From the NCBI GenBank assembly GCA_007134225.1, contig SLLE01000026.1, forward strand, positions 1 through 45,217: DNA of 45,217 nt, in the 5' to 3' direction. The DNA is from Tindallia sp. (GTDB lineage Bacteria; Bacillota; Clostridia; Peptostreptococcales; Tindalliaceae). Below are positions 35,840-44,186 of the stretch, piece by piece. The position numbers were made by a program, and so were the translations under genes. The notes beneath the pieces are model-generated. The model saw only the letters and a list, made by a program, of their open reading frames with translations, had not been told where the DNA came from and did no database searches. Each line of letters begins with the position of its first letter. Position 1 is the first letter of the stretch.

Positions 35840-36507
35840 ACGGCATCACCCTTTAGGAAAGCTTGATAATATTGGCACCATTCCGTAAGCTCACACTCCT
35901 TACAGGAAGGCTTTCGGGCCTTGCAAATCCTTCTTCCATGAAGAATTAACCAGTGATGTGCTTCCGACCAGTCTTTTTTCGGGACCACTTCCATTAACTG
36001 TCTCTCCGTTTCCAGAGGGTCTTCCGCCTTTGCCAATCCCAACCGGTTTGACACCCGATTCACGTGGGTGTCCACAGCTATGGCAGGTTTTCCAAAGGCA
36101 TTACTTAACACCACATTAGCTGTTTTTCTTCCAACGCCAGGTAAATCCATCAGTGCTTCCCGGTTATCCGGGACCTGACCATTATGTTTTTCAAGAAGCA
36201 TTTGGCAGGTTTTGATGATATGTTTGCTCTTGTTTTTATAATAATTACAGCTCTTTATCTTTTCTTCCATTTCCTGACTCGTTAATGTTAAATAGTCTTC
36301 CGGTCTTTTAAATTCTGCAAACAAATCTTTCGTTACCATATTGACCCGCTGATCAGTACATTGTGCCGAAAGGATTGTGGCAATAAGGCATTCCAGCGGG
36401 TTCACAAAATCCAGTTCACTTTTGGCAGCCGGATACGTCTGAGAGAGTTTACACAGAACCTTATTGCGATGCGCTCGTTGCAGTTTTCCTTTAACTGGTT
36501 TTTCCAA
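35836..36507 (-). CDS. nth: Endonuclease III
   Basis: DNA glycosylase/AP lyase that removes oxidised pyrimidines. 223 aa: helix-hairpin-helix LPGVGRKTANVVL with the catalytic Lys, the catalytic Asp in AVDTHVNRVSNRLGL, and the [4Fe-4S] cluster Cys set in CKARKPSCKECELTEWC (C-x6-C-x2-C-x5-C) near the C-terminus. The start region has MEKPVKGKLQRAHRNKVLC. It follows ylxP by about 18 nt and overlaps the acidic hypothetical gene by 4 nt. Confidence 0.96.
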   Translation of the reverse strand: MEKPVKGKLQRAHRNKVLCKLSQTYPAAKSELDFVNPLECLIATILSAQCTDQRVNMVTKDLFAEFKRPEDYLTLTSQEMEEKIKSCNYYKNKSKHIIKTCQMLLEKHNGQVPDNREALMDLPGVGRKTANVVLSNAFGKPAIAVDTHVNRVSNRLGLAKAEDPLETERQLMEVVPKKDWSEAHHWLILHGRRICKARKPSCKECELTEWCQYYQAFLKGDAV

Positions 36508-36525
36508 TAAATTCCCTCACCTTCT

Positions 36526-36807
36526 TCAAACAATTTCCGTTTCGATGTCCACTAGCTCCATTCTGCCGTCCGATTCAATAAATCTCAACACTTCCTGCAT
36601 GGTGCGTTCAACGTGCAATTTATCATTACTGACACAGCAAAATCCTATGGTTGCCATTTTCCACTTTTCCTGGTCCGCTACTTCTGCAATGGAAACATTG
36701 TACCGACTACTGATTCGTTGCGTCAAACTTTTTACAATCATACGTTTTTCTTTCAATGATCCTCTCTCGTACATCATCATTCTAAACGAACAGATTCCCA
36801 CTTTCAT
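36526..36807 (-). CDS. DUF503 / YlxP-like small protein
   Basis: 93-aa member of the YlxP (DUF503) family: MKVGICSFRMMMYERGSLKE, KEKRMIVKSLTQRI, YNVSIAEVADQEKWKMATIGF and the C-terminal ESDGRMELVDIETEI all fit. The family is often encoded near ribosome-maturation genes; its biochemical role is unresolved. ATG at 36807 is preceded by GGAGG and overlaps the queG stop by 4 nt. Confidence 0.88.
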   Translation of the reverse strand: MKVGICSFRMMMYERGSLKEKRMIVKSLTQRISSRYNVSIAEVADQEKWKMATIGFCCVSNDKLHVERTMQEVLRFIESDGRMELVDIETEIV

Positions 36808-37853
36808 TTCTTTTCCTCCAGTAACTTGATTTGTCTTGCAGCCCATTGGGCTGTCCATCTTATCTCATTCCGTTGGTCCTCCAAAAAGGCTTCAATGTAT
36901 GAAAGTGCCTCTTCTTCACCCAAATTCCCCAAAGATTTTAATGCGTTTCGCTGCATTACTCTTCGTCCTCTCCAGCCAAAAGACCTGGAGCGAAACCGAC
37001 GGTTGAATTCCCGGTTTGACATTTGTAACAATTCCGGCAAATCCAGCCATTTACCTTCTTCAGGATATTCGAATAATGGCTCCGGTGTTGATGGTACTCC
37101 CCGGTTATGCGGACACACATCCTGGCAAATATCACACCCATACATCATGACACCGGTTTCTTTCAATGTCTTTTCTCTCATCATTCCTTTTTGTTGCAAA
37201 CGATGGGACAAACAGCGATTTTGGTCAATCTGAAAGGGTATTTTGAGAGCATTCACCGGACAAGAGGACTGGCAAGTTCCACACTCCCCGCACTTTTCAT
37301 AGGGCTGGGAAGCATACATTTGTTCGTCGAGTTCAAGGTTGGTCAATGCATAGCCGATCACAATAAAGGAGCCATAGCGGGGATGAATAAAGCAATTGTT
37401 CCTTCCGAAAAAACCAAGCCCTGCCGTAGCCGCTAAATGCCGATCTACCAGAGGACCTGTGTCAACATAAATATTCCAGTCCATATCAGGTTCGCAACGT
37501 TCTAATTCCAACATTACTTCTTTCATTCTGCTATGAAAAATCCGATGATAATCTGTTCCGAAAGCGCAACGGGCAAGGGTTCCATATAGAGACGGTCTTT
37601 TAGATACATCTGAAGACTGCAAGGTGTGGTAGGACATCAACGCTACAATGATTGTTTTGACTGATGGCATCAGTAAGGCAGGGTTGATGCGTCTCTCTAT
37701 CTCCTGCTCTTCAAATGCCGTGACGCGCTGGTCCCGATGTCTTTGTAGCAGGATTTTCCTTAGGTGCTCAGATTTTTCTGGCCTGATAACGCCGATTTCA
37801 ATGATATTACTGGATAAGGCAATCTGCCTTAGTTTTTCAATGGTCCACTTCAT
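36804..37853 (-). CDS. queG: Epoxyqueuosine reductase QueG
   Basis: Cobalamin-dependent enzyme for the last step of queuosine formation in tRNA. 349 aa: N-terminal DUF1730-type corrinoid-binding region (NWNIYVDTGPLVDRHLA), two [4Fe-4S] clusters (CGECGTCQSSCPVNAL and CDICQDVCPHNRG) and a C-terminal HEAT-like tail. ATG at 37853 follows directly the stop of the nucleoside kinase, with GGAG eight bases ahead. Its need for cobalamin gives an indirect link with the cobalamin operon further down the same strand. Confidence 0.93.
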   Translation of the reverse strand: MKWTIEKLRQIALSSNIIEIGVIRPEKSEHLRKILLQRHRDQRVTAFEEQEIERRINPALLMPSVKTIIVALMSYHTLQSSDVSKRPSLYGTLARCAFGTDYHRIFHSRMKEVMLELERCEPDMDWNIYVDTGPLVDRHLAATAGLGFFGRNNCFIHPRYGSFIVIGYALTNLELDEQMYASQPYEKCGECGTCQSSCPVNALKIPFQIDQNRCLSHRLQQKGMMREKTLKETGVMMYGCDICQDVCPHNRGVPSTPEPLFEYPEEGKWLDLPELLQMSNREFNRRFRSRSFGWRGRRVMQRNALKSLGNLGEEEALSYIEAFLEDQRNEIRWTAQWAARQIKLLEEKK

Positions 37854-39530
37854 TTAAAACGCTCCGTTACCAATAAATTCCCGAAGGATTGATGTTTTCG
37901 GGATATCATCTTCGTTTTCCAACACTACGAAATAATTCAGAAATTTAAGCAGTCGCTTAGCTTCCGGAAAATGCTGATTTCTATTATCGATCTGCCTTAA
38001 TAAAGGCTCCGCATATTTTTTCAACACGCTCAGCTCGTAGAACAAAGCCGAATTAAACATCACATCTGCATCTTCCTGGAAAGGAAAGATGTATTGTTCC
38101 TCACCCCTTCGCACAGAAGGCCACATAGAAATGGTTTTCAGCGCATCGTTTCCTCTGAACTGGTGATCTCTCACCATTCTGCGAAGCAGGCGTGTATCTG
38201 TTGTTGGAATACGATTGTGCTCGTCGATATTTAGCTGGGTCAAGCAGCTGATATAAATTTTAAACTTTTTGTCCCGGTGAATACTTTCCGTCAAGCGCTC
38301 ATTTAGCGCATGAATTCCCTCCAGAATCAATGGTTGATTCTCATCAATCTGAACAGTATCGCCCCGGTATTCGCGCTTACCAGTCTTAAAATTGAAAGTT
38401 GGGATTTCAACTGATTCTCCATCAAGCATTTTTTTCAAATCGTTATTAAAGAGTTTTAAATCGATGGCTTCAATGGCTTCGAAATTGTATTCACCATTTT
38501 CGTCCAGGGGTGATTTTTCTCTGTCTACAAAATAATCGTCCAGAGAAACCGATTTTGGCTTCAGTCCGTTTACACGCAATTGAATCATTAAGCGCCTTGC
38601 TAAACTTGTCTTGCCGGAGGATGATGGTCCCGCAATAAGAATTAATCTGCGATGATTCAAATCTTCTGCGATATAATCCGCCATCTGACCAATTTTCTTT
38701 TCGTGAAGAGCTTCGGCAATACGAATATACTCATCTTCTTTTTGAGCTACAATCAAATCGTTTAAACTGGCGACATAATCAATTTGGAGTATTTCTGCCC
38801 ATTTTTCCGATTCCCGGAAAACCTTGAATATTTTTGGATTATCCACAAATTCCGGAATCTCTCCGCCATCTTCACTTCTGGGGTACTGAAGGATAAGCCC
38901 GGGGGCGTAGAATTTTAAATCAAAAGCTTTCAGATAGCCGGTGGAAGGTACCATATAACCGTAAAAATAGTTTTTCAGCCACCCGCACTGATAAAGCTTA
39001 ATGTACGGTTTTTCTCTGTATTTCAATAACTTCACTTTATTCATCTGTCCATAATCCCTGAAAATATCAATGGCTTCTTCCACAGGAATTCTATTTTTTT
39101 TCAGTGGAACATCTTCTTCAATTATTTCTTTCATCCGGTCATATATTCGCTGTGCATCACTTTCTTCAAGAGACTTTTTATTATAGTGAACTTCACAGTA
39201 CAAGCCTTTGCTCATGGAATGCTCCACATTCACCTGGCACCCTGAGAAAAGTTCCATACACGCTCTCACCAATACAAAAGTTAAACTTCGCTTATAGATT
39301 CTCGATCCGATGGAGGAACAGGCATCCACCCATTTTATTTCACAGTCTTCGTCCAGGGTGTGAGATAGTTCTTTTAGCTCATTTCCAAGTACTGCTGCTA
39401 TAATGGGCGAACAGTTTTCACTCTGGTATTCACGGCTGATCTCTTCCAAGGTTATTCCTTTAGGATATTTCTTCTTTTCATTCTTATTAATCATTACTTC
39501 GATGACGTTGTTCCGCTCATTGGATACCAT
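37854..39530 (-). CDS. TGS-domain nucleoside kinase (uridine kinase/phosphoribulokinase type)
   Basis: 558-aa cytoplasmic protein. Residues about 8-70 resemble a TGS domain, about 75-260 resemble the second additional domain of threonyl-tRNA synthetase, and the C-terminal half is a P-loop kinase with Walker A GPSSSGKTS at 301-309, SLDDYFVDR and the phosphate-acceptor region typical of uridine kinase. Homologues in Clostridia are annotated nucleoside kinase; the exact substrate is not established. GGGAGGC precedes the ATG at 39530. A 17-nt perfect palindrome lies about 20 nt upstream. Confidence 0.85.
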   Translation of the reverse strand: MVSNERNNVIEVMINKNEKKKYPKGITLEEISREYQSENCSPIIAAVLGNELKELSHTLDEDCEIKWVDACSSIGSRIYKRSLTFVLVRACMELFSGCQVNVEHSMSKGLYCEVHYNKKSLEESDAQRIYDRMKEIIEEDVPLKKNRIPVEEAIDIFRDYGQMNKVKLLKYREKPYIKLYQCGWLKNYFYGYMVPSTGYLKAFDLKFYAPGLILQYPRSEDGGEIPEFVDNPKIFKVFRESEKWAEILQIDYVASLNDLIVAQKEDEYIRIAEALHEKKIGQMADYIAEDLNHRRLILIAGPSSSGKTSLARRLMIQLRVNGLKPKSVSLDDYFVDREKSPLDENGEYNFEAIEAIDLKLFNNDLKKMLDGESVEIPTFNFKTGKREYRGDTVQIDENQPLILEGIHALNERLTESIHRDKKFKIYISCLTQLNIDEHNRIPTTDTRLLRRMVRDHQFRGNDALKTISMWPSVRRGEEQYIFPFQEDADVMFNSALFYELSVLKKYAEPLLRQIDNRNQHFPEAKRLLKFLNYFVVLENEDDIPKTSILREFIGNGAF

Positions 39531-39549
39531 AAATAATTGCCTCCCAGTT

Positions 39550-39566
39550 TTAAGCTTGAAGCTTAA
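39550..39566. repeat. 17-nt perfect palindrome upstream of the nucleoside kinase gene
   Basis: TTAAGCTTGAAGCTTAA, arms of 8 nt with a 1-nt centre, 20 nt before the kinase start in the 117-nt gap after lepB. It could be a protein-binding operator. A perfect -35 TTGACA occurs on the minus strand at 39633-39638, but with a poor -10, so a promoter here is uncertain. Confidence 0.5.
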
Positions 39567-39647
39567 TTCATTTTCTGCAATCTATAAACATGATTCCTTT
39601 AAATCATTTAAATCATTTTTTGAAACGAGTGTTGTCAACACATTTGA

Positions 39648-40169
39648 TTATTTCAGAAATCCAAACCGATTAAACGGGTATAATCGGAAGAATGCTTTTC
39701 CAACAATATCTTCCTCTTCTATCAGTCCCAACACTCCGTCCCGACTATCCAGGCTGTTACTTCGATTATCACCCATCACAAAAAGATTGCCCTCTGGGAT
39801 TGTCATCTGAATATCGCCAATCGTAAAATCATCCCTGATATAGTCTTCTTCTAAAAGCTCTCCATTAACGTACACATCGCCATCCCGGATTGTCAGTTCA
39901 TCTCCCGGCAAAGCAATGACCCTTTTAATCAGAAGTTTTTCATCACCAGAAGCACTTAAAATCGGTGACTGAAATACAATGATATCTCTTTCCTGAGGTT
40001 CACCTCTTCGATATAAAAGTCGGTTGATCATTAAAAAATCATTTTCTTCCAGAGTATGAGTCATGGAATAATTCTTGACTATTGTGGGTTTCACAAAGGT
40101 AGTGATTAAAAGTGCGATAATAATGGAAAGAACAATCGTTTTAATCCATTCCCAAATTTCCTGTTTCAT
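39648..40169 (-). CDS. lepB: Signal peptidase I
   Basis: Membrane serine protease that removes signal peptides. 173 aa with a single N-terminal helix (KTIVLSIIIALLITTFV), catalytic Ser35 in YSMTHTL and catalytic Lys82 in LLIKRVIALPGD; FVMGDNRSNSLDSR is the conserved box E. The usual Pro of S-M-x-P-T-L is His38 here. ATG at 40169 has AGGAGG six bases upstream; the frame extends to a TTG further up without support. It is first in the long minus-strand run and has its own promoter, divergent from the next gene. Confidence 0.95.
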   Translation of the reverse strand: MKQEIWEWIKTIVLSIIIALLITTFVKPTIVKNYSMTHTLEENDFLMINRLLYRRGEPQERDIIVFQSPILSASGDEKLLIKRVIALPGDELTIRDGDVYVNGELLEEDYIRDDFTIGDIQMTIPEGNLFVMGDNRSNSLDSRDGVLGLIEEEDIVGKAFFRLYPFNRFGFLK

Positions 40170-40210
40170 CCTGATCCTCCTGTCCTGCGTTAACAATGAA
40201 AACTACTATC

Positions 40211-40239
40211 ATTTTACCATTTGAACAGGTTGAAAGCAA
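40211..40239 (-). promoter_or_regulatory. Sigma-A promoter of lepB
   Basis: On the minus strand: -35 TTGCTT (40234-40239), 17-nt spacer, extended -10 TGGTAAAAT (TAAAAT at 40211-40216), about 42 nt before the lepB start. Confidence 0.7.
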
Positions 40240-40266
40240 TGCTGGACGAAGAGTTGTGGGGAATAG

Positions 40267-40295
40267 TTGTCTTGAGCATCCAACTATGTTATTCT
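40267..40295 (+). promoter_or_regulatory. Sigma-A promoter of the YceG-like gene
   Basis: On the plus strand: -35 TTGTCT (40267-40272), 17-nt spacer, extended -10 TGTTATTCT (TATTCT at 40290-40295), 34 nt before the TTG start. It is back to back with the lepB promoter. Confidence 0.65.
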
Positions 40296-40328
40296 GAAAT
40301 TAATATTAAAGACAAGGAAGTGAAATCG

Positions 40329-40838
40329 TTGGAGAAACTTAAAGACTTGATTCATGACTATTCCGACTTGCTCCTGGCCGCTGTTATTACGGCAGCCATG
40401 GTTTTTGTTGTTTTTTGGAATTTAAATACTATTTTTGAAGAGCCTGCCGGCTCATCTGCTGCTGCTTCACAAAATTCTGAAACAACTGATTCCGATGATA
40501 CACCTGAGGAGGATTCCGATTTGGTTGTAATTGATCTTTCGGGTGAGAACACTCGAAGCGATGAAACCCAAGATACAGGTGAAGCCGAAGCAACAGACGA
40601 AACGCCAGGAGTGTCCACACCCACAACGGACACCGTTACTGTCAACATTCCCAGTGGAACACCAGGCATTGGAATTGCAAACATTTTAGCTGAACAGGGA
40701 CTTATTGCCGAGCCAGGAACATTTGTGCAGGCTGCGGAAGAACTGAATCTTGCTCTCAACCTCAAATCTGGTACCTATGATATTCCAAGGGATGCTTCTC
40801 CAGAACAGATGGTACGCATTATTGCAGGACAGGAATAG
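40329..40838 (+). CDS. Membrane-anchored protein with YceG/MltG-like N-terminal domain only
   Basis: 169-aa protein from TTG at 40329, which follows AAGGAAG by 8 nt; longer in-frame starts run through the promoter. A single helix (about residues 14-33) is followed by a linker of about 60 residues rich in Ser, Thr, Asp and Glu, and then a small domain beginning TVTVNIPSGTPGIGIANIL and including LALNLKSGTYDIPRD and PEQMVRIIAG. This domain resembles the LysM-like N-terminal module of the endolytic transglycosylase MltG (YceG); the catalytic domain is absent. A cell-wall-related role outside the membrane is likely but unproven. Confidence 0.75.
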   Translation: MEKLKDLIHDYSDLLLAAVITAAMVFVVFWNLNTIFEEPAGSSAAASQNSETTDSDDTPEEDSDLVVIDLSGENTRSDETQDTGEAEATDETPGVSTPTTDTVTVNIPSGTPGIGIANILAEQGLIAEPGTFVQAAEELNLALNLKSGTYDIPRDASPEQMVRIIAGQE

Positions 40839-40843
40839 AATAA

Positions 40844-40879
40844 GCCAGCCAGAAATACATTTGAGATTTTCTGACTGGC
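40844..40879. terminator. Bidirectional hairpin between convergent genes
   Basis: Stem GCCAG-C-CAGAAA / TTTCTG-A-CTGGC with one mismatch and a 12-nt loop, six bases after the YceG-like gene stop and 42 nt from the thioesterase stop. U-runs on either side are weak. Confidence 0.65.
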
Positions 40880-40920
40880 CTATATTTATCCCTTTATTCT
40901 TACATAATTCGATTTGGCTA

Positions 40921-41346
40921 TTATCGATTCAAATCTTCCAGTGCCTGAGCTCTTTCATGGGCACGTTTAATCAATGCGTCCTTGTTGACAATATAACGTT
41001 CCTGTTTACCCTTTGCAATTTCACCTATTTCGTCATAACAGGAGACATCGAAGAACAACGCACTACCCTCCATACGTTCCAGCTTCGCCTTCACTGTAAC
41101 CTGCATGCCTTGCAAAGTGGGCTTTTCATGCGTCACTTCGATTTTTTTACCAACGGTTATAAATCCTTCCGGTACATTTTTGCCAACCAATTCCACAGCT
41201 GCTTCAATCATCATTCCCACCAGAGCCGTTGTGGAAAAAAGTGTTTCAATACCAGCTCTTCCAAAACTGACCGTGGTGTCTTCATAGGCTACTCGTTTCT
41301 GTACACAATACTCCAGACCTTCGCTTAAAGTGAAATCTTCTTGCAT
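40921..41346 (-). CDS. FlK-like hot-dog acyl-CoA thioesterase
   Basis: 141-aa single-domain hot-dog protein. It has the Thr-x7-Glu pattern in TTALVGMMIEAAVE and the His of IEVTHEKPT that form the catalytic triad in fluoroacetyl-CoA thioesterase FlK. FlK-family members in anaerobes are of unknown substrate; a small acyl-CoA is likely. ATG at 41346 is six bases after GGGGGG; an in-frame TTG two codons earlier is less good. It is divergent from the 2-oxoacid:ferredoxin oxidoreductase genes, whose products are acyl-CoAs, and may drain one of these or remove a toxic one. Confidence 0.82.
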   Translation of the reverse strand: MQEDFTLSEGLEYCVQKRVAYEDTTVSFGRAGIETLFSTTALVGMMIEAAVELVGKNVPEGFITVGKKIEVTHEKPTLQGMQVTVKAKLERMEGSALFFDVSCYDEIGEIAKGKQERYIVNKDALIKRAHERAQALEDLNR

Positions 41347-41454
41347 GGTCAACCCCCCTTTTAGTTTTATGTTACCCTCTATTGGGTCACACTACACGCA
41401 TTTTAAGGTTAAACCGCATACTTTTTTGTTTAATAAAGTAATATTTTTTAATGC

Positions 41455-41483
41455 TTCAAAATTTTGTTGAAAAGTGATAGAAT
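41455..41483 (+). promoter_or_regulatory. Promoter of the oxidoreductase operon with overlapping dyad
   Basis: On the plus strand: -35 TTCAAA (41455-41460), 17-nt spacer, extended -10 TGATAGAAT (TAGAAT at 41478-41483), 40 nt before the first gene. The imperfect dyad TTCAA-N7-TTGAA overlaps the -35 and spacer and could be an operator. I see no clear promoter for the divergent thioesterase in the remaining part of this gap. Confidence 0.6.
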
Positions 41484-41522
41484 AGGTCTTAAACAGGATT
41501 ATCATACCAAGGAGGGTTGAAT

Positions 41523-41726
41523 ATGCCAAAAGCCATTGTCCTGGAGAAGTACTGTAAAAGCTGTAGCTTATGCGTTGAAATCTGCCCGATGAAGATTATG
41601 GCCATTAGTGAAAAAACCAATGAAAAAGGTTATTTTGTGGCCACTTGTGTTGATCAGGAAAAGTGTACTGGCTGTACCTTGTGTGCTACCGTATGCCCGG
41701 ACGTTGCTATCGAAGTATATAAGTGA
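41523..41726 (+). CDS. 2-oxoacid:ferredoxin oxidoreductase, ferredoxin-like delta subunit
   Basis: 67-aa 2[4Fe-4S] protein with CKSCSLCVEICP and CTGCTLCATVCP, the two four-Cys cluster motifs. It carries electrons from the TPP subunit to external ferredoxin. ATG at 41523 is six bases after GGAGGG. It is the first gene of a four-gene operon; order delta, alpha, beta, gamma is typical for VOR/KOR-type enzymes. Confidence 0.93.
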   Translation: MPKAIVLEKYCKSCSLCVEICPMKIMAISEKTNEKGYFVATCVDQEKCTGCTLCATVCPDVAIEVYK

Positions 41727-41749
41727 CCATTTAAAGGAGTGAGAATTAC

Positions 41750-42826
41750 GTGGAGAAAGTATTATTAAAAGGTAATGAAATTATTGGCGAGGCGGCAATC
41801 CGATCAGGATGTAAGCTTTTTTTTGGATATCCGATCACCCCTTCTACTGAAGTTATTGAGTATCTATCGGCTAATCTCCCATCTCAGGGCGGCACGGTAC
41901 TGCAGGCAGAAGATGAAATTGGTGCAATCAATATGTGCTACGGCGCTGCCTGTACTGGAAATCGTGTTCTGACCGCTTCTTCCAGTCCTGGTATCAGTTT
42001 GAAACAAGAAGGCATTTCCTATGCCGCTGCTGTTGAACTGCCGATGGTATTGGTCAATGTTAACCGATGCGGTCCAGGACTCGGTGGGCTTGGTCCTGCT
42101 CAGTCTGACTATTTCCAATCCACAAAAGGAGGCGGCCATGGAGATTACAGACTAATCGTTTTGGCACCGTCCAAAGCACAGGAATTATACGATTACACCA
42201 TGGAAGCTTTTGATTTGGCGGACCGCTATCGAAATCCAGTGATGGTTCACACAGATGGATTTCTTGGCCAAACCATGGAACCAGTTGTCTTAAAGGATCG
42301 TCCGGAAGCACCGGAAGTTGATCAGAGTTGGGTTGTCAATGGCTGCAAAGGTCGTGAAAAACGCATTCTTGCCAGTTATTCCCTGACGAATGAAGTGGGT
42401 GAAGAGAACAACCTTCACTGGGAAAAGAAATACAAGGAAATAGAGGAAAAGGAACAGCGCTGGGAATCCTTTCACACTGAAGATGCCGAATACCTGTTGG
42501 TAAGCTTCGGAACCACTGGCAGAATCTGTAAGAGCACTGTTCTGAACGCGAGAAAAAAAGGAATTAAGCTGGGATTAATTCGTCCCATCACCCTGTGGCC
42601 CTTTCCGGTTAAAGGGATCAGACCGCTGGTTGATCAGTTAAAAGGCATTGTAACAGTAGAATTAAATACCGGACAAATGATTGAAGACGTAAAACTGGCA
42701 GCAGAGTGTAAAGTTCCGATTCATCTGTATCGCCGTCAGGGCGGCATGCTGCCCACAGAAGATGAAATATTGGCTTACTTAGAAGACATTTTTCAACCAG
42801 ATGGATCCGGGGAGGTGCATGAATAA
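41750..42826 (+). CDS. 2-oxoacid:ferredoxin oxidoreductase, alpha subunit (VorB/KorA type)
   Basis: 358-aa subunit with domains I and II of the pyruvate-ferredoxin-oxidoreductase superfamily. GYPITPSTEV near residue 26, QAEDEIGAINMCYGAA and ASSSPGISLKQEGISYAA form the TPP-proximal domain; GRSGPGLGGLGPAQSDYFQS-type residues (here RCGPGLGGLGPAQSD) are conserved, and SFGTTGRICKSTVL begins the C-terminal domain. The start is GTG at 41750 with AAGGAG upstream. Substrate could be branched-chain 2-oxoacids (VOR) or 2-oxoglutarate (KOR); amino-acid fermentation makes VOR the better guess. Confidence 0.92.
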   Translation: MEKVLLKGNEIIGEAAIRSGCKLFFGYPITPSTEVIEYLSANLPSQGGTVLQAEDEIGAINMCYGAACTGNRVLTASSSPGISLKQEGISYAAAVELPMVLVNVNRCGPGLGGLGPAQSDYFQSTKGGGHGDYRLIVLAPSKAQELYDYTMEAFDLADRYRNPVMVHTDGFLGQTMEPVVLKDRPEAPEVDQSWVVNGCKGREKRILASYSLTNEVGEENNLHWEKKYKEIEEKEQRWESFHTEDAEYLLVSFGTTGRICKSTVLNARKKGIKLGLIRPITLWPFPVKGIRPLVDQLKGIVTVELNTGQMIEDVKLAAECKVPIHLYRRQGGMLPTEDEILAYLEDIFQPDGSGEVHE

Positions 42827-43578
42827 TGAAAAAAGTCTTTGAACGAACGAAAGGATTGTCGGATGCTCATTTCACTTTCTGCCCCGGCTGTACCCATGGA
42901 ACCATCATGAGGCTCATTGCTGAAGTAATGGAAGAGCTCAATATCATTGAAGATACCATTGGCGTGTCTCCCGTAGGCTGCGCTGGTTTTTGCCAGGACT
43001 TTTTTACCTGTGACTTTGTCGGAGCTGCTCACGGAAGAGCTCAGGCTGTAGCTACTGGCATTAAACGATCACTACCGGATAAAATGGTCTTTACCTATCA
43101 AGGTGATGGTGATATTGCCGCCATCGGAACGCAACATGCTATTCATAGCGCTGCCAGAGGCGAAAGAATTACGTCCATTATGGTAAACAATGCCATTTAT
43201 GGAATGACCGGCGGACAAATGGCTCCCACCACGCTGGAAGGGATGAAAACCACCACCAGCCCCTTTGGACGCGATCCTGTCAGCGCAGGGATGCCCATGG
43301 ATTTTCCTAAAATCATTGCGAATATACCCGGAGCTGTTTATGTAGCCTCCGTTTCAGTTGATTCACCCAAAAACATTAACAAAGCCAAAAAAGCCATCAA
43401 GAAAGCCTTTCAGGTACAACAGGCCGGTCTTGGCTTTGCCCTTGTCAGTATTCTCTCCACCTGCCCCACCAACTGGGGAATGTCTCCGGTGGACAGTCTT
43501 GATTGGTTAAGGGAAAACATGCTTCCAATCTACGAACTGGGCGTGTTGAAAGAAATAGAGGAGGTTAAAAACTTATGA
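42826..43578 (+). CDS. 2-oxoacid:ferredoxin oxidoreductase, beta (TPP-binding) subunit
   Basis: 250-aa thiamine-diphosphate subunit. FCPGCTHGTIMRL and VGCAGFCQDFF are cluster/TPP-region motifs, and GDGDIAAIGTQHAIHSAARG to VNNAIYGMTGGQMAPTT is the TPP-Mg motif (GDGD...NN). Its ATG overlaps the alpha-subunit stop by one base (TAATG). It decarboxylates the 2-oxoacid and hands electrons to the ferredoxin-like subunit. Confidence 0.94.
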   Translation: MKKVFERTKGLSDAHFTFCPGCTHGTIMRLIAEVMEELNIIEDTIGVSPVGCAGFCQDFFTCDFVGAAHGRAQAVATGIKRSLPDKMVFTYQGDGDIAAIGTQHAIHSAARGERITSIMVNNAIYGMTGGQMAPTTLEGMKTTTSPFGRDPVSAGMPMDFPKIIANIPGAVYVASVSVDSPKNINKAKKAIKKAFQVQQAGLGFALVSILSTCPTNWGMSPVDSLDWLRENMLPIYELGVLKEIEEVKNL

Positions 43579-44108
43579 TGGATAAAGTAATCATGGCTGG
43601 ATTTGGTGGCCAGGGAATCATGTTTCTCGGAAAAGTCCTGGCCTATGCGGGAATGACAACAGATCTGGAGTTGTGCTGGATTCCATCTTATGGTCCGGAA
43701 ATGAGAGGTGGAACTGCTAACTGTTCTGTAATTCTTTCGGACGAAGAAATTCATTCACCTGTGGTTGACCACGCCGATGCAGCTATTGTGATGAATCAGC
43801 CGGCTTATGAACGTTTTAAGTCCAAAGTGAAACCAGGTGGTGTTTTGGTTGTCAATTCCTCTTTGGCCAATGTAGGTGATCAACGAACCGATATTATCAT
43901 TATTGAAATCCCGGCCTCTGCAATCGCAAATAAACTTGGGAATGCCAACATCGCCAATATGGTATGCCTGGGAGCGCTGCTACCGTCCATGAAACTGGTG
44001 AATTGGGAAACAGTTGAAAAATCAATGGAGAAGCTTACCATTAAGCGCCCACAGTTCCTGCAGGGCAATCTTGATGCCATTAAAGAAGGTATGGAATTTG
44101 CCAAATAG
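43575..44108 (+). CDS. 2-oxoacid:ferredoxin oxidoreductase, gamma subunit
   Basis: 177-aa gamma domain: MAGFGGQGIMFLGKVLAYAG at the start, IPSYGPEMRGGTANCSVILSD (core YGPEMRGGTANCSV) and VVNSSLANVG are typical. This subunit closes the CoA-binding side of the complex. Its ATG overlaps the beta stop by 4 nt. A strong terminator follows 28 nt downstream, ending the operon. Confidence 0.93.
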   Translation: MMDKVIMAGFGGQGIMFLGKVLAYAGMTTDLELCWIPSYGPEMRGGTANCSVILSDEEIHSPVVDHADAAIVMNQPAYERFKSKVKPGGVLVVNSSLANVGDQRTDIIIIEIPASAIANKLGNANIANMVCLGALLPSMKLVNWETVEKSMEKLTIKRPQFLQGNLDAIKEGMEFAK

Positions 44109-44135
44109 GCACATAGCTTTTTTCCAGTAGTTGAT

Positions 44136-44168
44136 AAAAGCCAGATCGCAGGCTGCGATCTGGCTTTT
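44136..44168. terminator. Bidirectional intrinsic terminator
   Basis: Perfect 15-bp stem AAAAGCCAGATCGCA / TGCGATCTGGCTTTT with a 3-nt loop, between the convergent gamma-subunit gene (plus) and the XRE regulator (minus). The A- and T-tracts let it act in both directions. Confidence 0.92.
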
Positions 44169-44186
44169 CCTTTTGGAAAAAAACAT

